Assembly (NCBI GenBank): GCA_019096065.1
Contig: JAGUCH010000002.1
Span: 3,298,501 to 3,362,500, forward strand
Length of the DNA: 64,000 nucleotides
From: Paracyclopina nana
Lineage: Eukaryota; Arthropoda; Copepoda; Cyclopoida; Cyclopettidae
Direction of reading: 5' to 3'
Shown: positions 53,347-64,000 of the stretch, piece by piece
Numbering within the stretch: the stretch's first letter is position 1
Layout: each line of letters begins with the position of its first letter
The notes under the pieces: generated by a model
Databases searched by the model: none
Seen by the model: only the letters and a program-made list of their open reading frames with translations
Told to the model about the DNA's origin: nothing
Program-made: the position numbers and the translations under genes

Positions 53347-54825
53347 ATGTCAGAAGAACATGATACTGTTGAATCTTCTCCTGATGAGGACGAATCGTCT
53401 GATGACAATGCCGCAGAAGTTGACAATGCTCCAGGATCAAGTTCTGGAGTGGTCAAAAATCCCTTTTTTGCACCGACATCCGCGAAAAGAGTGAAAACAG
53501 AGTCTTCTTCCGAAGACAACTCTGATGACTTTATTGACAGCAGTGATGAAGAGGAAGAGGAGGCCAAACCTGAGCCTGTCATTGATGATGAGGATCCTTT
53601 GATCAAAGCCCTCAAAAAGGCCAAAGAAAAGAGTGAGCGGAAAAGTCCCAACAATCTGAAGCATGACGAAATGATCACAGACTTGTCATTTCATCCCAAA
53701 TCTTGCTTGATTGCTTATTCTGACATCAATGGTAAGCTTTATATTTCAAAGAAGGTAATTCAGCCGTAATCAGTCTCTGTTAAAGGGCGGATTTTCCTTA
53801 ATGAGTACAACAATGAAGAAAACATATTCAAGGCTAAAAACAAGTCTCACAAAGGGTCAGCAAGAAGCATAGAATTTGAGTCTTCCGGAGCTTTTCTCGT
53901 CTCAGGAGGAGCTGACAAGTCCGTCCAAGTCATCGACTCTGTAAGATTTTCACTGACAAACTACCAGTTATTTTCAACGAGTTCGTTTTTGCAGGAAACT
54001 TTCAGGCTCGTGCTCAAGGTTCCCAATGCACACGAGTCACCTCTGTACAAGGTGAAACCTCTGAATAGCAACTTGCTAGCCACAGGTGATGAGGATGGCT
54101 GCATCAAATTATGGGACCGAAGGCAATCCAGTGACTTGTCCAAAGCTGTCATGGAAGACAATTCTCTGGATGAAGCCATCACTGACATATTTTACGACCC
54201 CAACGTTGACGCCAAATACATCATTGCTTCGAGCCAGGAAGGCGTTATTCAGGGCTACAATTTGGCTGGCAAGAAGGCTGACGTTCAATCCGAGGTGTAT
54301 GAAGGTGAACTCAATTGCATGGCTATCGTCCATAGGAACAGCAAATTGGTGGCCGGTTGCGGAGATGGCAAGCTCTACATGTTCAATTGGAAACAGTTTG
54401 GCTATCACAGCGCTGAATTCCCTGGCCATCCGGATGCCATCAATGCAATGCTTGCTGTCACTGACAACGTTGTCATCACAGCCTGTGAAGATGGGGTGAT
54501 CCGTGCAGTGCACCTGTACCCACACAGGTTCATCGGCACAGTGGGACATCACGAAAAAAGGTATCCAGTGGAAAAACTGGATGTGTCTCATGATGGTGAG
54601 CTCATTGCTTCCATTTCGCACGATGAGTGCGTCAAGTTCTGGAGCATCAAGTACCTCGAGGAAATGGACTACGAAAAGACGAAAAAGCCGTTTCAGCAAT
54701 TGAAAAGAAAGATGCGAAGGAAGGAGAACAAAATGCTGCAAGCTCAAGAAACTGAATTCCAATTACCCTCGAGCAATCGAGGAAACCGTCAGGATTTCTT
54801 CAAAGGTTTAGAGGACGATGATTAA
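53347..54825 (+). CDS. Wdr55: WDR55, WD-repeat ribosome-biogenesis protein
   Basis: Nuclear/nucleolar WD40 protein needed for rRNA processing. Exons 53347-53731, 53786-53940 and 53995-54825, separated by two 54-nt introns, give 456 residues. The N-terminal 90 residues are strongly acidic and Ser-rich (SSDEEEEEAKPEP). WD repeats follow (LSFHPKSCLIAYSDING, IEFESSGAFLVSGGADKSV, LLATGDEDGCIKLWD, NVVITACEDGVIRAV). The family-specific HEKRYPVEKLDVSHDGELIA and a basic C-terminus (KRKMRRKENKM) close the protein. Its TAA (54823-54825) overlaps the TAA of the antisense deoxynucleoside kinase (54822-54824), so the two coding regions share four bases. Confidence 0.95.
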
Positions 54826-55806
54826 AGGCTGTATTTTTGTGAACTCGCATGAATCATGATCTCTTTTTCACATTGGAGGTATTTCTCAGACAAGTCGGGC
54901 AAATCACCATTGGCATCAATGATTGTCACAGGTGCAGTTGGTCTGAATTTGTTCTTGCGAATCAGCCAGTCTTCGTGAAGCTCGTGAAGGTCTGAAAAAA
55001 ATCGAAATCCGTAAGTAGAAAAATTACGCTTAGCTTTTTTATGTATCAAAAATACCTTTTAAATACTGGAATGGGATTGTGAGCTCCTCAGCTCGCTCCC
55101 TTTTGAGGATTCTTTCATATGCAATTTCAGGGTCAGTTCTCAGGTAAATGATTTGGTCCACGTGAAAGTCCATGTGTGGGCAGGTGACAAGAAAGTTGAA
55201 CCATTCTGACAAGACTAAATACTCGGTTTCTTCCAATTTGCCAGAATTCATAAGATTCTCAACAAAGCAATACCTTGCACTGAACAATAATTTGTCATTT
55301 TTAGCCATTCTCAGGAATTTCATGTAACATCAACCGATCAATCTTTTCAGATTCTCAAAATGTAGATCTTTAATTCAAAGTCAACTAGAAATTTTTCAAA
55401 AGAAACAAATTTGCCTATGTACGGCAAGCCAAAAAGAATGGCTAAAAATGAAGGTTTTCCTTAACAGAGATCGCTCCATGATCCGGACAGGAGTTGAACA
55501 AGGCTTGGTATGCATTTGCACCATTGTCAACTGAATGTAGGTTTGTAAAAGCAGCGAATATCGTTCAGGGTCTTGATACATTTTTTGCAGCAAATTGTGG
55601 CCCTGCAAATTGCGCCATTTTTCCACCGGCTCCGCCAACACTTCCACTTGGCCTTCATGCTTCATGAAAGGCTGCAAAAATGTCGTCTTGCCAGAGCCAA
55701 TGTTGCCTTCGACAACAACCGTGTAAGGTCTGGCTGCCTTTTGGCTCGAAGAGTGGAAAAACCGGCGTAAAAAATGGCCGAGGCGCGACATTGTTGTTGT
55801 TCTCAC
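54822..55806 (-). CDS. Deoxynucleoside kinase (TK2/dNK family), probably mitochondrial
   Basis: Phosphorylates deoxynucleosides to monophosphates in dNTP salvage. Exons in transcript order are 55466-55806, 55056-55279 and 54822-54991, giving about 244 residues (insect dNK about 250). The N-terminus is basic and hydroxylated (SRLGHFLRRFFHSSSQKAAR), like a mitochondrial targeting peptide. The P-loop is GNIGSGKTTF, and EPVEKWR, IMERSL and ARYCFVENL follow, with the LID-type RILKRERAEE and LHELHEDWLI. The exon 2 acceptor is ambiguous: TTCAG at 55280 removes two normally conserved residues before ARYCF, while an AG at 55310 would insert about ten residues. ATG 55791 is an alternative start. It overlaps WDR55 tail-to-tail. 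Confidence 0.92.
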
Positions 55807-56046
55807 GAATTTCCGCGAATTTTAAAAATTCAATTTTTCAAAAAGTAAACAAATCAACAAAAGAATGGCGGATCGGAAATGCCCTCAGCAAATTCAAAAA
55901 ACCCGCAAAATTACTGCTATTAATGATTAATTTGATTCTCAACTTATTTAGGGATTTAAAAAAAGGGTTTTTATTTATTTTCAAGTTTCGCATAGTAATT
56001 CAAAATAGTAAGCTATTGTTAATTCCATATTAAATTATGGTTAATT

Positions 56047-57218
56047 TCAGCCTCCAATCAAAATCATAGGCCTGTTCTTCATATGCTTCAAGTTGGACAT
56101 TCCAGCATGCCTGGCCTTTTTCCTCTGCACAGCAGCACCGATAAGATTGCAAATGTCTTCTTCTTGGCCATTCCTCAGAGGATCCCTGAGATTAACCTCA
56201 GTGTTGCCAAAGAGGCAAACTTTGAGGTTGCCATCAGCTGTCAGCCTTAACCTGTTGCAAGTACCACAAAAGTTATCTGTCATGGAAGAAATGAAGCCAA
56301 CTGAGCCCTTGAAGCCTGGCACTCTCCATGCTTTGGATGTGTCATTCTTGGCATCTGCTTTGGCATCCCTTTCAAAGTCAGGGTATTCAGCTTGAATGAG
56401 CTTTACCAGCTCTTGATAGCTGACCATCTTTTGGTCATGCCACTTGTTGCCATCAAAAGGCATGTACTCAATGAATCTCACATCAATGGGCTTCATTTGA
56501 GTCCATTTGACAAAGTTGACCACTTCATCTTCATTCAGGCCTCTCATGACCACGCAGTTGATCTTCAAGGGGCTGTAGCCATAGTCTATTGCCTTGTCAA
56601 TTGACTCCATGACCTATTGTGGGAAATATTGATGAAAAGTGTTAAAATATAGCCTCGTATATTGATAGCCCACTCTGTGGAATCCTTTGGCTGGTCTTCT
56701 GGTGACAAAGGCATACTTTTTCTCTTCTAAAGTATCAAGGCTGATATTCAGTTGGTCCAAGCCAGCTTTTTTCAAGTCATCCAGCTTCTTAGCTAACACA
56801 ATGCCATTTGTGGTCATGGCAACTGTCTTGAGACCCTCTATGGCCTTTAATTTAGCTATGATGTCAACCAAGTCTGGTCTCACCAAAGGTTCTCCGCCTG
56901 GAAAAGGAAGTGTAAACAAAAGGTGGGCTGAACAGTTGACACGTGTTTCTGACCTGTCAGCCTCACTTTGCTGACTCCTTCTTTGACAAAAATTTGCACT
57001 AATTTGAGCAATTCTTGAGTGGTCAGGAGACTGGGCTTGGGCGTGAGTGCCACACCTTCTTCAGGCATGCAATACTGACATCTCAAATTGCACTTTTCAG
57101 TCAGAGATATTCTCAAGTAATCATGCTGGCGGCCAAACGAGTCTGTGAGAAAAGCCGAAAAGGGCAGGAATTGAGGCTTTTTCACTTCAGAGCTTAGAAG
57201 CCGTTGGAAGCTCTTCAT
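56047..57218 (-). CDS. Mocs1: MOCS1A, radical SAM GTP 3',8-cyclase for molybdenum cofactor
   Basis: First enzyme of molybdenum cofactor synthesis, converting GTP towards cyclic pyranopterin. Exons in transcript order are 56954-57218, 56674-56897 and 56047-56613, giving 351 residues. It has the radical-SAM cluster CNLRCQYC, the [13 protein letters not shown] motif spanning the first splice, NISLDTL, and the second cluster [11 protein letters not shown]. The protein ends LIGG, the double-glycine tail required for MoaA/MOCS1A activity. In many animals MOCS1B (MoaC) follows in the same transcript. Here only 240 nt separate it from the kinase and no MoaC sequence is present, so MOCS1B must be encoded elsewhere or reached by a distant exon. 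The short N-terminus is basic ([13 protein letters not shown]), compatible with mitochondrial import. Confidence 0.94.
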
Positions 57219-57913
57219 TTTTGCCCTTTGGATGCGAGTAGCTTTTCAAGAATTTAGCTGATAGGCAGAAAAAGTTCACAGTGTACATATTATTTCTGTA
57301 GGTCGGCAGACTCTACTTTTGATTCATAGATAGGCCCAGTTCATGTAATCTTTCTAATTTTATTACTTTTTCAATAGAAACTTAAGTCAAGAGCTCCTTC
57401 TCGGGCAAAATGCAAATAATAAATTAAAAATGAAACAAAATTAAGGGGCATTTTTTCAGAAAGCAAAATATTTGCTTTTGAATTTATCTTTATTAGCCTT
57501 GGCATTTGACTATCAAATTTGACTTTTGAGAACTTTTTATTTTTTATTTATCAATAATGAGCCGCTCTTAGGATAAGCTCGATGGTGTCATGCAATCATG
57601 TGATTCTCTAGTTAAAAAGCTTGCCTAGAAAATATCATCACTCTGCAAGAGAGTCATAACAAAACTACTCCTACAATTTTAAGGCTTTGTCTCAGAGCCC
57701 AGTTTTCTCCACTTGACAAAATATATGTAGCGTTTTTCTTAAAAAACGGCAATTTCAATAGTTTTCAACAGAACTAATTTTTTGACGAGTTATCCAATTT
57801 GGTCAATTCATATCTATTTTTAAGTATTCACACCAAAAAATAATGGAGCTATTCGCGATCTCACTCTGCTCTTGGAACTGTCAAACCCTAATGGAAAATT
57901 CCAAATAGAAAAA
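57219..57913. promoter_or_regulatory. Divergent upstream region between MOCS1A and the TLDc gene
   Basis: About 0.7 kb, AT-rich, between divergent start codons. No gene, repeat or clear promoter motif is visible. Confidence 0.35.
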
Positions 57914-59390
57914 ATGGGAAACGAGACTTCCTCCATGAAAATTCACAGTCTTTTGACTGCCGATGATTTGAAGGACTTGCGCGGCAATTTTCCTGGGGGA
58001 GCGGCCTCGGCCTCGCCAGTGGTCCACCTAGACTGGGGGGCGTGGAAGAAGGCGTGGCCGGAGGCAAGGAGGAATTTGGTGGAGAAGTTGATCAAAGAAA
58101 ATGACGCAGTGTCATTCCAAGCTTACCAGGAATTGGCAGGAAGATTTGTCAGAGGAACTACTGAAGAGAGGGCCAAGCTCATTTTTAAACTTGTGGAGCC
58201 TCAACAAGGCGGAATCATCAAGGTTAAATTAATTAGCTTTAAAAAATACTAATATAGGATCAAGTAATTTATTTGTCATCTCTTTGAAATTTTAGCTATT
58301 TTCTGAGAGTCAAAAAATTAAAAATTTGTTTGTGTCACATTTTTTCAGGCTTCAGAGCTGCTGTCATTTATTGAAGACATGACAGACATCTTGACAATTC
58401 TCTCAGCTCCTAATTCATCTCAAATTCATGAGGCGAGCTCAATTCTGTCTCAAAGCCTGATTCATGACCTGGTCTTTCCTGGGGAATCCAGGAAGGCTTG
58501 CTTGCTCAAAAAACCTGACCATGATCCTGATCTGGAGTTTGATGCCGTGGAACGGTGGATGGTCATGTCTGCTCCACTTTTTGACAAAATCATGCAGCAT
58601 GCTTTAGCTCAAACTTTTGGCCTTACCCTGGAGCCAAGCTTGTACCCCACCAAATCAGAAATCACCCTGGACAATGGCAACACAAGATTGAAACCGATGG
58701 AGATTGTCTTCTTGAACAACGCTTTGCCCCATGAATTGAGATCTCAGTGGAGGCTCCTCTTCAACTCAAGGTAAATTAAGCTTGAGATGGCCATTGATCA
58801 GCTATGTAGGAAAAGTATTCTTTAGGATGCACGGTGAGAGCTTTTCCAAGCTGTCAAATGCCATTGTCAACAAAGGTCCATCCATGATAATTATTTGGGA
58901 GCAAGGCTCTAAGAACATCTTTGGTGGATTTGCCAAGGAATCCTGGAGGGTTGGCCCCAAGTTCTATGGATCCAACCAAAACTTCCTGTTCAACCTGAGA
59001 CCTCGGGCCTACATCTATGAGTCGACAGCTTTCAATGAAAACTACCAGTATATGAATGTCAAGGCCAAGACCTTGCCCAATGGCATCGGGCTTGGCGGTC
59101 AGCTAGAGTATTTCGGCATTTGGATTGACTCCGAGTATGGCAAAGCCAGGTGTGCTCCATCTTGCTCATCCTACACAAGTCCTCAATTGTCTGAAGATGA
59201 ATTTTTTCACTATGATCATCTGGAGGCTTGGGCTTTGGGAGAAGAGCCAGAGCAAGATGAAGATGATGATGAAAAAAAGTCTGCCCTTGATCAGGATCCA
59301 GAAGCTCAAGCTGTCATGGAGATGATGGGCAAGACTTTTATTAGCAAAGATGTCAGAGCTGCTGATGAGCAGCAGCAAAAAAATAATTAG
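57914..59390 (+). CDS. TLDc-domain protein, MEAK7-like
   Basis: Resembles MEAK7 (TLDC1/EAK-7), a lysosome-associated activator of mTOR signalling. Exons 57914-58222, 58349-58770 and 58826-59390 give 431 residues (human about 456). It starts MGNETSS, a good N-myristoylation signal, which also supports this ATG over upstream frames. The middle is helical. The C-terminal TLDc domain includes LPHELRSQWRLLFNSR, RMHGESFSKLSNAI, GPSMIIIWEQG, NIFGGFAKESW, LFNLRP and GLGGQLEYFGIWIDSEYGKA, all typical. An acidic low-complexity tail follows (QDEDDDEKKS). Assignment to the TLDc family is firm; MEAK7 is likely because of the N-terminal glycine and length. Confidence 0.9.
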
Positions 59391-59939
59391 ATATTCCATC
59401 CAAAGCCATATGAGCCCAGTAATTTTGGGCTTTAGTGAAATTATTCAAATTTTAATTTGTGACTCAATGATACTTACTAATCAGAGTCTATGATAACCAG
59501 AGAAGTTTTAATTGAAACCAAAATGTACTTGATGCTTTTCCCTTGTACTATCTTTGAATGGATGCAAGTCTGGTGACTAAACTTACTGAAAAGCCTCTAG
59601 ATAGTCAAAAGCCCTGCCATTACTTCTTAATGGCTTTCATGAAAGCCCTGTAATTACTTGTGCAATACTATCACAATATAAGCTATAATAATTCCTCCTT
59701 TACTTTGATGATCCATTGTCAAAAACTTGTTGCATATTAGGCAATAAAAAGCCCATTTATTGGACCATCTGTTTTATTACGTTGAATTCATGCTGGTCTG
59801 GGAATCCCACAACTTGTTGGGCTGGTTTCAACCGTATTACCATTTATGTCACCCTTCTTAGTTTACCTAAATGCAGATAGAATCTAGTTTTTGTCAAGTT
59901 GCTAACAAGACACAATCCAGTTGAGCTTGAAAAGCCAAC
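59391..59939. other. Intergenic region before the peroxidase
   Basis: 0.55 kb, AT-rich, holding the 3' UTR of the TLDc gene and the promoter of the peroxidase. An AATAAA lies near 59743. Nothing else recognised. Confidence 0.35.
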
Positions 59940-62900
59940 ATGGCAAGGTCCTTTTTTCTTTTGCTTCTCTTTGCTTCTTCATCTCTAGGCCAAAAATGTA
60001 CCACAACCAGTGACAGCAAAGATCCAAATAGTCGCTGCATCTTCCCATTCACTTACAAAGGGGTCACTTACCATGGATGTCCCATTGATCTAGTAGACAA
60101 AGACAGAAGATGGTGCTCCACCGAGACTGACCTCAGAGGAAATCATGTCAATGGCAAAGACAAATATGGCTTCTGCTCCCCTAACTGCCCTCAGCATGAA
60201 GAAGACCATCAAAAAAGTACGTTTACAGCATGCACTTGTAGCCCTAATGGGACTTGAGGTCATAAAAGTGTTTTTATCATGCACGCGAAACATTAAGATT
60301 TGAAACTTGTTTCATTTACTGGTTGTTGCCCAAATAATCTGGTTTATTTGTTGCAGCTGTCATTAAATTGTCACATGGTGGCATTCACAAGACCATAATC
60401 ATTAAACAAGATGCTTGGGTTGGGTGCAAAACAGTTGGGGGACCAGCTGGTTCTGGTGTGCCTTGCCAACTTCCTTTTATATTCAAGGGGCAACAATACT
60501 TTGGCTGCCCAGTTGATTTGGTTGATCAGACCAAAACTTGGTGTTCTACCAAGCTTGATGAGCAAGGCAATCACATTTCAGGCCAAGATGCATATGGCTA
60601 CTGTGCTGATGATTGCCCCAAACATGTTGATGAGAAAGCCCCTGAGGATGGTAATGAAAGCTTTGGTAACCTCATTAATTTATGTAATGACACATGTACA
60701 ATTTCTGCAGCACCTTCAACTTGCTCTGGAAGTGGTGAGACTTGCAGGCCTCCCATCATTTGTGCTGCTCAATTTCCGGCAGCTGATTTGGAAACAAAGG
60801 TCTGCAAACAGTCTGATGGTTCTGTAGGTATTTGCTGCAATGATGTCACAACATTGCCACCAGATCAAATATTGACCACTGAAGCTGAATCTGGGATCAG
60901 AGATGGAGGAGATTTCAGGTAAATTAGAAACACAGCTTGACAAAACCCATTTCAATGTATTCCATTATATTTATTATAGTGGGATTGATAGTGCTTCAAC
61001 TTTGAGGGCTGCTGAGTTTGGTCTAAGTTTTGCCAATAATGTGACTTCTTCAAAAGTTAGGACCATCTCTTCAACAAGATCGGCCACGTTCAGGCATTTC
61101 CAAAACAACCGCCAGAGCCCAGGTACACCATAAAAGTTTTCAATGTAAACATAGTAAAAGTCTTCCATAGGTGCTGAGAGGTTTGGAAGAGCTGCATTAG
61201 CATTGGCTTCATCTGCCAGAGAACTAAGGAACTCACTCAGAGATGATTCTAATGATATTAGTAATTTCAACTTTGCCAATGCTGACTTGGATAACACTGT
61301 GCTCGAAAACGCCTGTGAGCCAGAACCTGTTTGCAATCCTAATGCTAAATTCAGAACCATTGATGGATCATGCAACAATTTGAGGGTACCAAGCTATGGC
61401 AAATCTTTCACTCCTTTACAGAGAATTTTGAATAATGCTTATGCTGATGGCCTCATGCTGCCTAGAGTTAACTCGCAAGGAAGAGACCTCCCATCAGCTA
61501 GGTTTGTCTCAACAACAGCAAGGTTCAATACAATAAATGAGGATCCAAACTTCACTGCCCTTCTAGTGGCTTTTGGTCAATTTCTGGACCACGATCTTGA
61601 CCATGTGCCCATTAGCAGTAAGTTTGAGCATTCTGTATTACGCAACTTTATAATTCAATTTTTGTAAAAAGTGAGCAATGGAGAGCCAATTGATTGTTGC
61701 GATGAAGAAGGGAACTTTGTTGACCCAAGCACCCTTTCTCTTGAGGAGAGAGCACTATGTTTTCCAATTGAGGTTCCTAAAAATGACAAGTCCTTTGGTG
61801 GCAGACAAAGGTGTATTAATGTAGTCAGATCAGTGACAGCTCCTAGGTTGGACTGCCAGCCAGGTCCACTTGAGCAAATTAACCAAATCACTCACTGGTT
61901 GGACAGCTCCAATGTTTATGGATCATTAGACAGGGTTGCGACTAACTTAAGAACCTTTCAAGATGGCCTTCTTAGAACCATTATTGGTGATGATGGCCAG
62001 GAACAGTTACCAATTGATCCTGTTGCAAGATGCATTGGACCAACCGAGCGGTGTGGCCTTGCAGGTATAAACATGCATAAAAGTACCAAAGTAATTCCTA
62101 TCTAAATGGATTCTTTTTAGGTGACCTTAGGCCTAATGAGAACCCCACGTTGGGTGCCATGCATGTACTTTTCTTGAGAGAGCACAACAGGTTAGCTAGA
62201 GGCCTGAAAAGGATCAACCCATCGTGGGCTGATGAAAGGCTGTTCCAAGAGTCAAGGAGAATCCTCAATGCTGAGTGGCAGCACATTATTTACAACGAAT
62301 GGTTGCCAATTGTTTTAGGCAGTCAGTTTTTGGAGACTTTTGGCCTGCAGCCCTTGACAAAGGGATTCAGTAACAGCTACAGGAATGATTTTGACCCCAG
62401 GGTGACCAATGAGTTTGCTGCAGCAGCTTTCAGGATTGGCCACACCCTCATCACCAATGTCGTCAGAACCTTTTCAACTGTGACCAGGAAAGCTAAGGAA
62501 ATCTTTGATCTACAAGATACCTTCAGTGATGGCGACATTTTAAGGAGACCTAATGTGGCTGATGAAATCATCAAGGGACTTACCATTCAGGCAACTGAGA
62601 GTTACGACAATAACTTTTCAGATGATGTCACTGAACATTTGTTTGATGATGGTGAACTTGGTCTAGACTTGATTGCTATCAACATGCAGAGAGGTCGTGA
62701 TCATGGTATTCCTGGCTATGTTGAGTATAGATCAGTTTGTGGGCTTGGCAGAGCTGAGTCCTTTGATCATCTCAGCTCAAACATTCCCAAAGAGGTTATA
62801 TGCTCAGTAACTATGAGTCACATTTTCTAATACCCAATGCTCCTTTTGCAGAGAATTGAATTGTTGCGTAAAGCCTATGACTCAGTGGAAGACATTGATT

Positions 62901-63352
62901 TGTTTATTGGCATGACTCAAGAGATTCCCACTGAGAAAGATGCGTTTGTAGGGTCTACTTTTTTGTGCTTGATTGGTGATGTCTTTGCAAGAATGAGATT
63001 TGGTGACAGGTTTTTCTATGATCTTGAGGGACAAGCAGGATCTTTCCACATAGGCATGAAATCTATGCTTTTCTTCAATGTTTCAGCTTTAAATATCAAC
63101 TGTTTTTTATAGACCAACTTGACCAAATAAGGAAGACTTCTTTGGCAAGAATTATTTGCGACAACACAAATATTCAGGAGATTCAGCCTCTAGCTTTGAG
63201 ACAAGTTAACCAAAAAACGTAGGTTTTTGCCCTTTACTTTTTTTTACTTGTCATGCATTTTTCTCGATTTCAGAAATCCTTTGACTAGATGCACAAGTCG
63301 ACTGTTCCTTAAAGGAATTCCAAGCGTTGACCTGAGCGTTTTTAAGGAATAA
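59940..63352 (+). CDS. Secreted animal heme peroxidase with two fibronectin type II-like modules
   Basis: Heme peroxidase of the peroxinectin/chorion-peroxidase type, secreted. Exons 59940-60216, 60357-60918, 60980-61122, 61171-61617, 61672-62064, 62121-62794, 62852-63053, 63113-63218 and 63274-63352 give 960 residues. After a signal peptide come two FN2-like modules (CIFPFTYKGVTYHGCP ... KYGFC, about residues 19-85; and CQLPFIFKGQQYFGCP ... AYGYC, about 116-185). A clip-like Cys-rich segment (CRPPIICAAQFP ... GICC) follows. The peroxidase domain has GQFLDHDLDH (distal His), LREHNRLA, FRIGHTLI (proximal His, near residue 716), INMQRGRDHG and IRKTSLARIICDN. Catalytic residues are intact. The seventh intron seems to use a GC donor (ATAG then GCATGA at 63054). 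Roles in cuticle cross-linking or immunity are plausible. Confidence 0.93.
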
Positions 63353-64000
63353 GGCCTTATCGTGCAAATTAAGTGAAATAAAGACAAGTATGATGTAAAA
63401 ACTCGTTACTGTTGCAACTGGTCCCATTAGCGCTATACTACATGCACATTTTGCGCTCATTGCCTTGGCAGAAATTGTGCGCAAATATTAATCATCGCAA
63501 TATTAAGCACTGCTTAACTTTGTTTTGTATTTCAGGATCCGATAATAACGTATACTTTTTTTTTAATTGTGCGCAAGTAGACTATTCTTGAAAGGAATTT
63601 CCAAGCGAGGATTTTTGAGTATTTTCAAGGAATAAGGCTAGCTTACTTTGATATACAATATTGAGTTCTCTATATGATAAAAAGGATCAACAGTTGAACA
63701 CGACGATTTGCTTAAAAGTACTAGGCTGAAAGAGATTCAAGTTCAACTAGGATATCTAGAAAATTGCATATATGTAGTAGTAGGTAGGTAATCAGAGTTT
63801 TAGTGGAGGTCGCTTTTTAAGCATCTATTTGTACTTAATTCCTTGGCATCCAACCATGGGGATCTGGAAGTGAAAAAATCAGAGTTATCCTTTGAAAATC
63901 AAAATATTCTTTACCTTGCTGATTTTCAAAGCAATCAACGAATGACTACAGCTAACTAAGTTATATTATAGGCACAAATACAACCTTTCAACCCAAAAAG
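63353..64000. other. Region after the peroxidase, with a decayed copy of its last exon
   Basis: No intact gene. The segment 63569-63642 resembles the peroxidase terminal exon: GCGCAAGTAGACTATTC and TTTTCAAGGAATAAGGC parallel GCACAAGTCGACTGTTC and TTTTTAAGGAATAAGGC at 63291-63356. It carries small indels that destroy the frame. The remainder to 64000 is AT-rich and unassigned. Confidence 0.55.
63569..63642 (+). pseudogene. Decayed duplicate of the peroxidase terminal exon
   Basis: About 70 bases match the last exon and the first bases of the 3' UTR, 0.28 kb downstream of the original, with extra bases after AAAGGAA and CCAAGCG. It is a relic of a local tandem duplication or of a second peroxidase gene that once ended here. 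Confidence 0.6.

Overview
The window is eukaryotic nuclear DNA, most likely from an arthropod. Genes are split by many very short introns (about 50-60 nt). The alpha-tubulin gene has a first coding exon holding only the start Met, as in many arthropods. The gene set (degenerin/ENaC channel, insect-type deoxynucleoside kinase, SLC46-like transporter, secreted peroxidase, C-type lectin) also fits. I cannot name the species; a crustacean is a guess.

Left part (1-29,200): alpha-tubulin (+) meets fibrillarin (-). Next come an SLC46-like transporter (+), a damaged carbohydrate sulfotransferase (+), a beta-1,3-galactosyltransferase (+) ending tail-to-tail with an aldo-keto reductase (-), a 1.2-kb foldback element holding a tRNA-like sequence, and an arylsulfatase A-like gene (-) head-to-head with a type II membrane protein of unknown family (+). 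A lectin gene (-) with two apparent lesions and meckelin/TMEM67 (+, 10 exons) follow.

Middle (29,375-39,861): one degenerin/ENaC-type channel gene (-), stretched by mobile DNA. A 6.9-kb foldback composite sits in what was a roughly 52-nt intron, flanked by an 8-T target duplication. A 927-bp TG...CA solo-LTR-like element sits inside a former coding exon with a 4-bp duplication, placed so that it could be removed as a new intron with the reading frame kept. A second copy of the same element is nested in the foldback composite.

Right part (41,100-63,350): a large secreted acidic EGF/CCP/HYR protein (-), SRP68 (+) tail-to-tail with an intronless TMTC4-like gene (-), and WDR55 (+) whose stop codon overlaps that of a deoxynucleoside kinase (-). 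MOCS1A (-), a TLDc protein like MEAK7 (+) and a heme peroxidase with two fibronectin type II-like modules (+) complete it. Several genes contribute to housekeeping (translocation particle, rRNA methylation and ribosome biogenesis, molybdenum cofactor, dNTP salvage); others to glycan synthesis, the cilium, the extracellular matrix and probably immunity.

Exon coordinates were built by hand from reading-frame continuity, splice dinucleotides and family knowledge, without RNA evidence or database searches.
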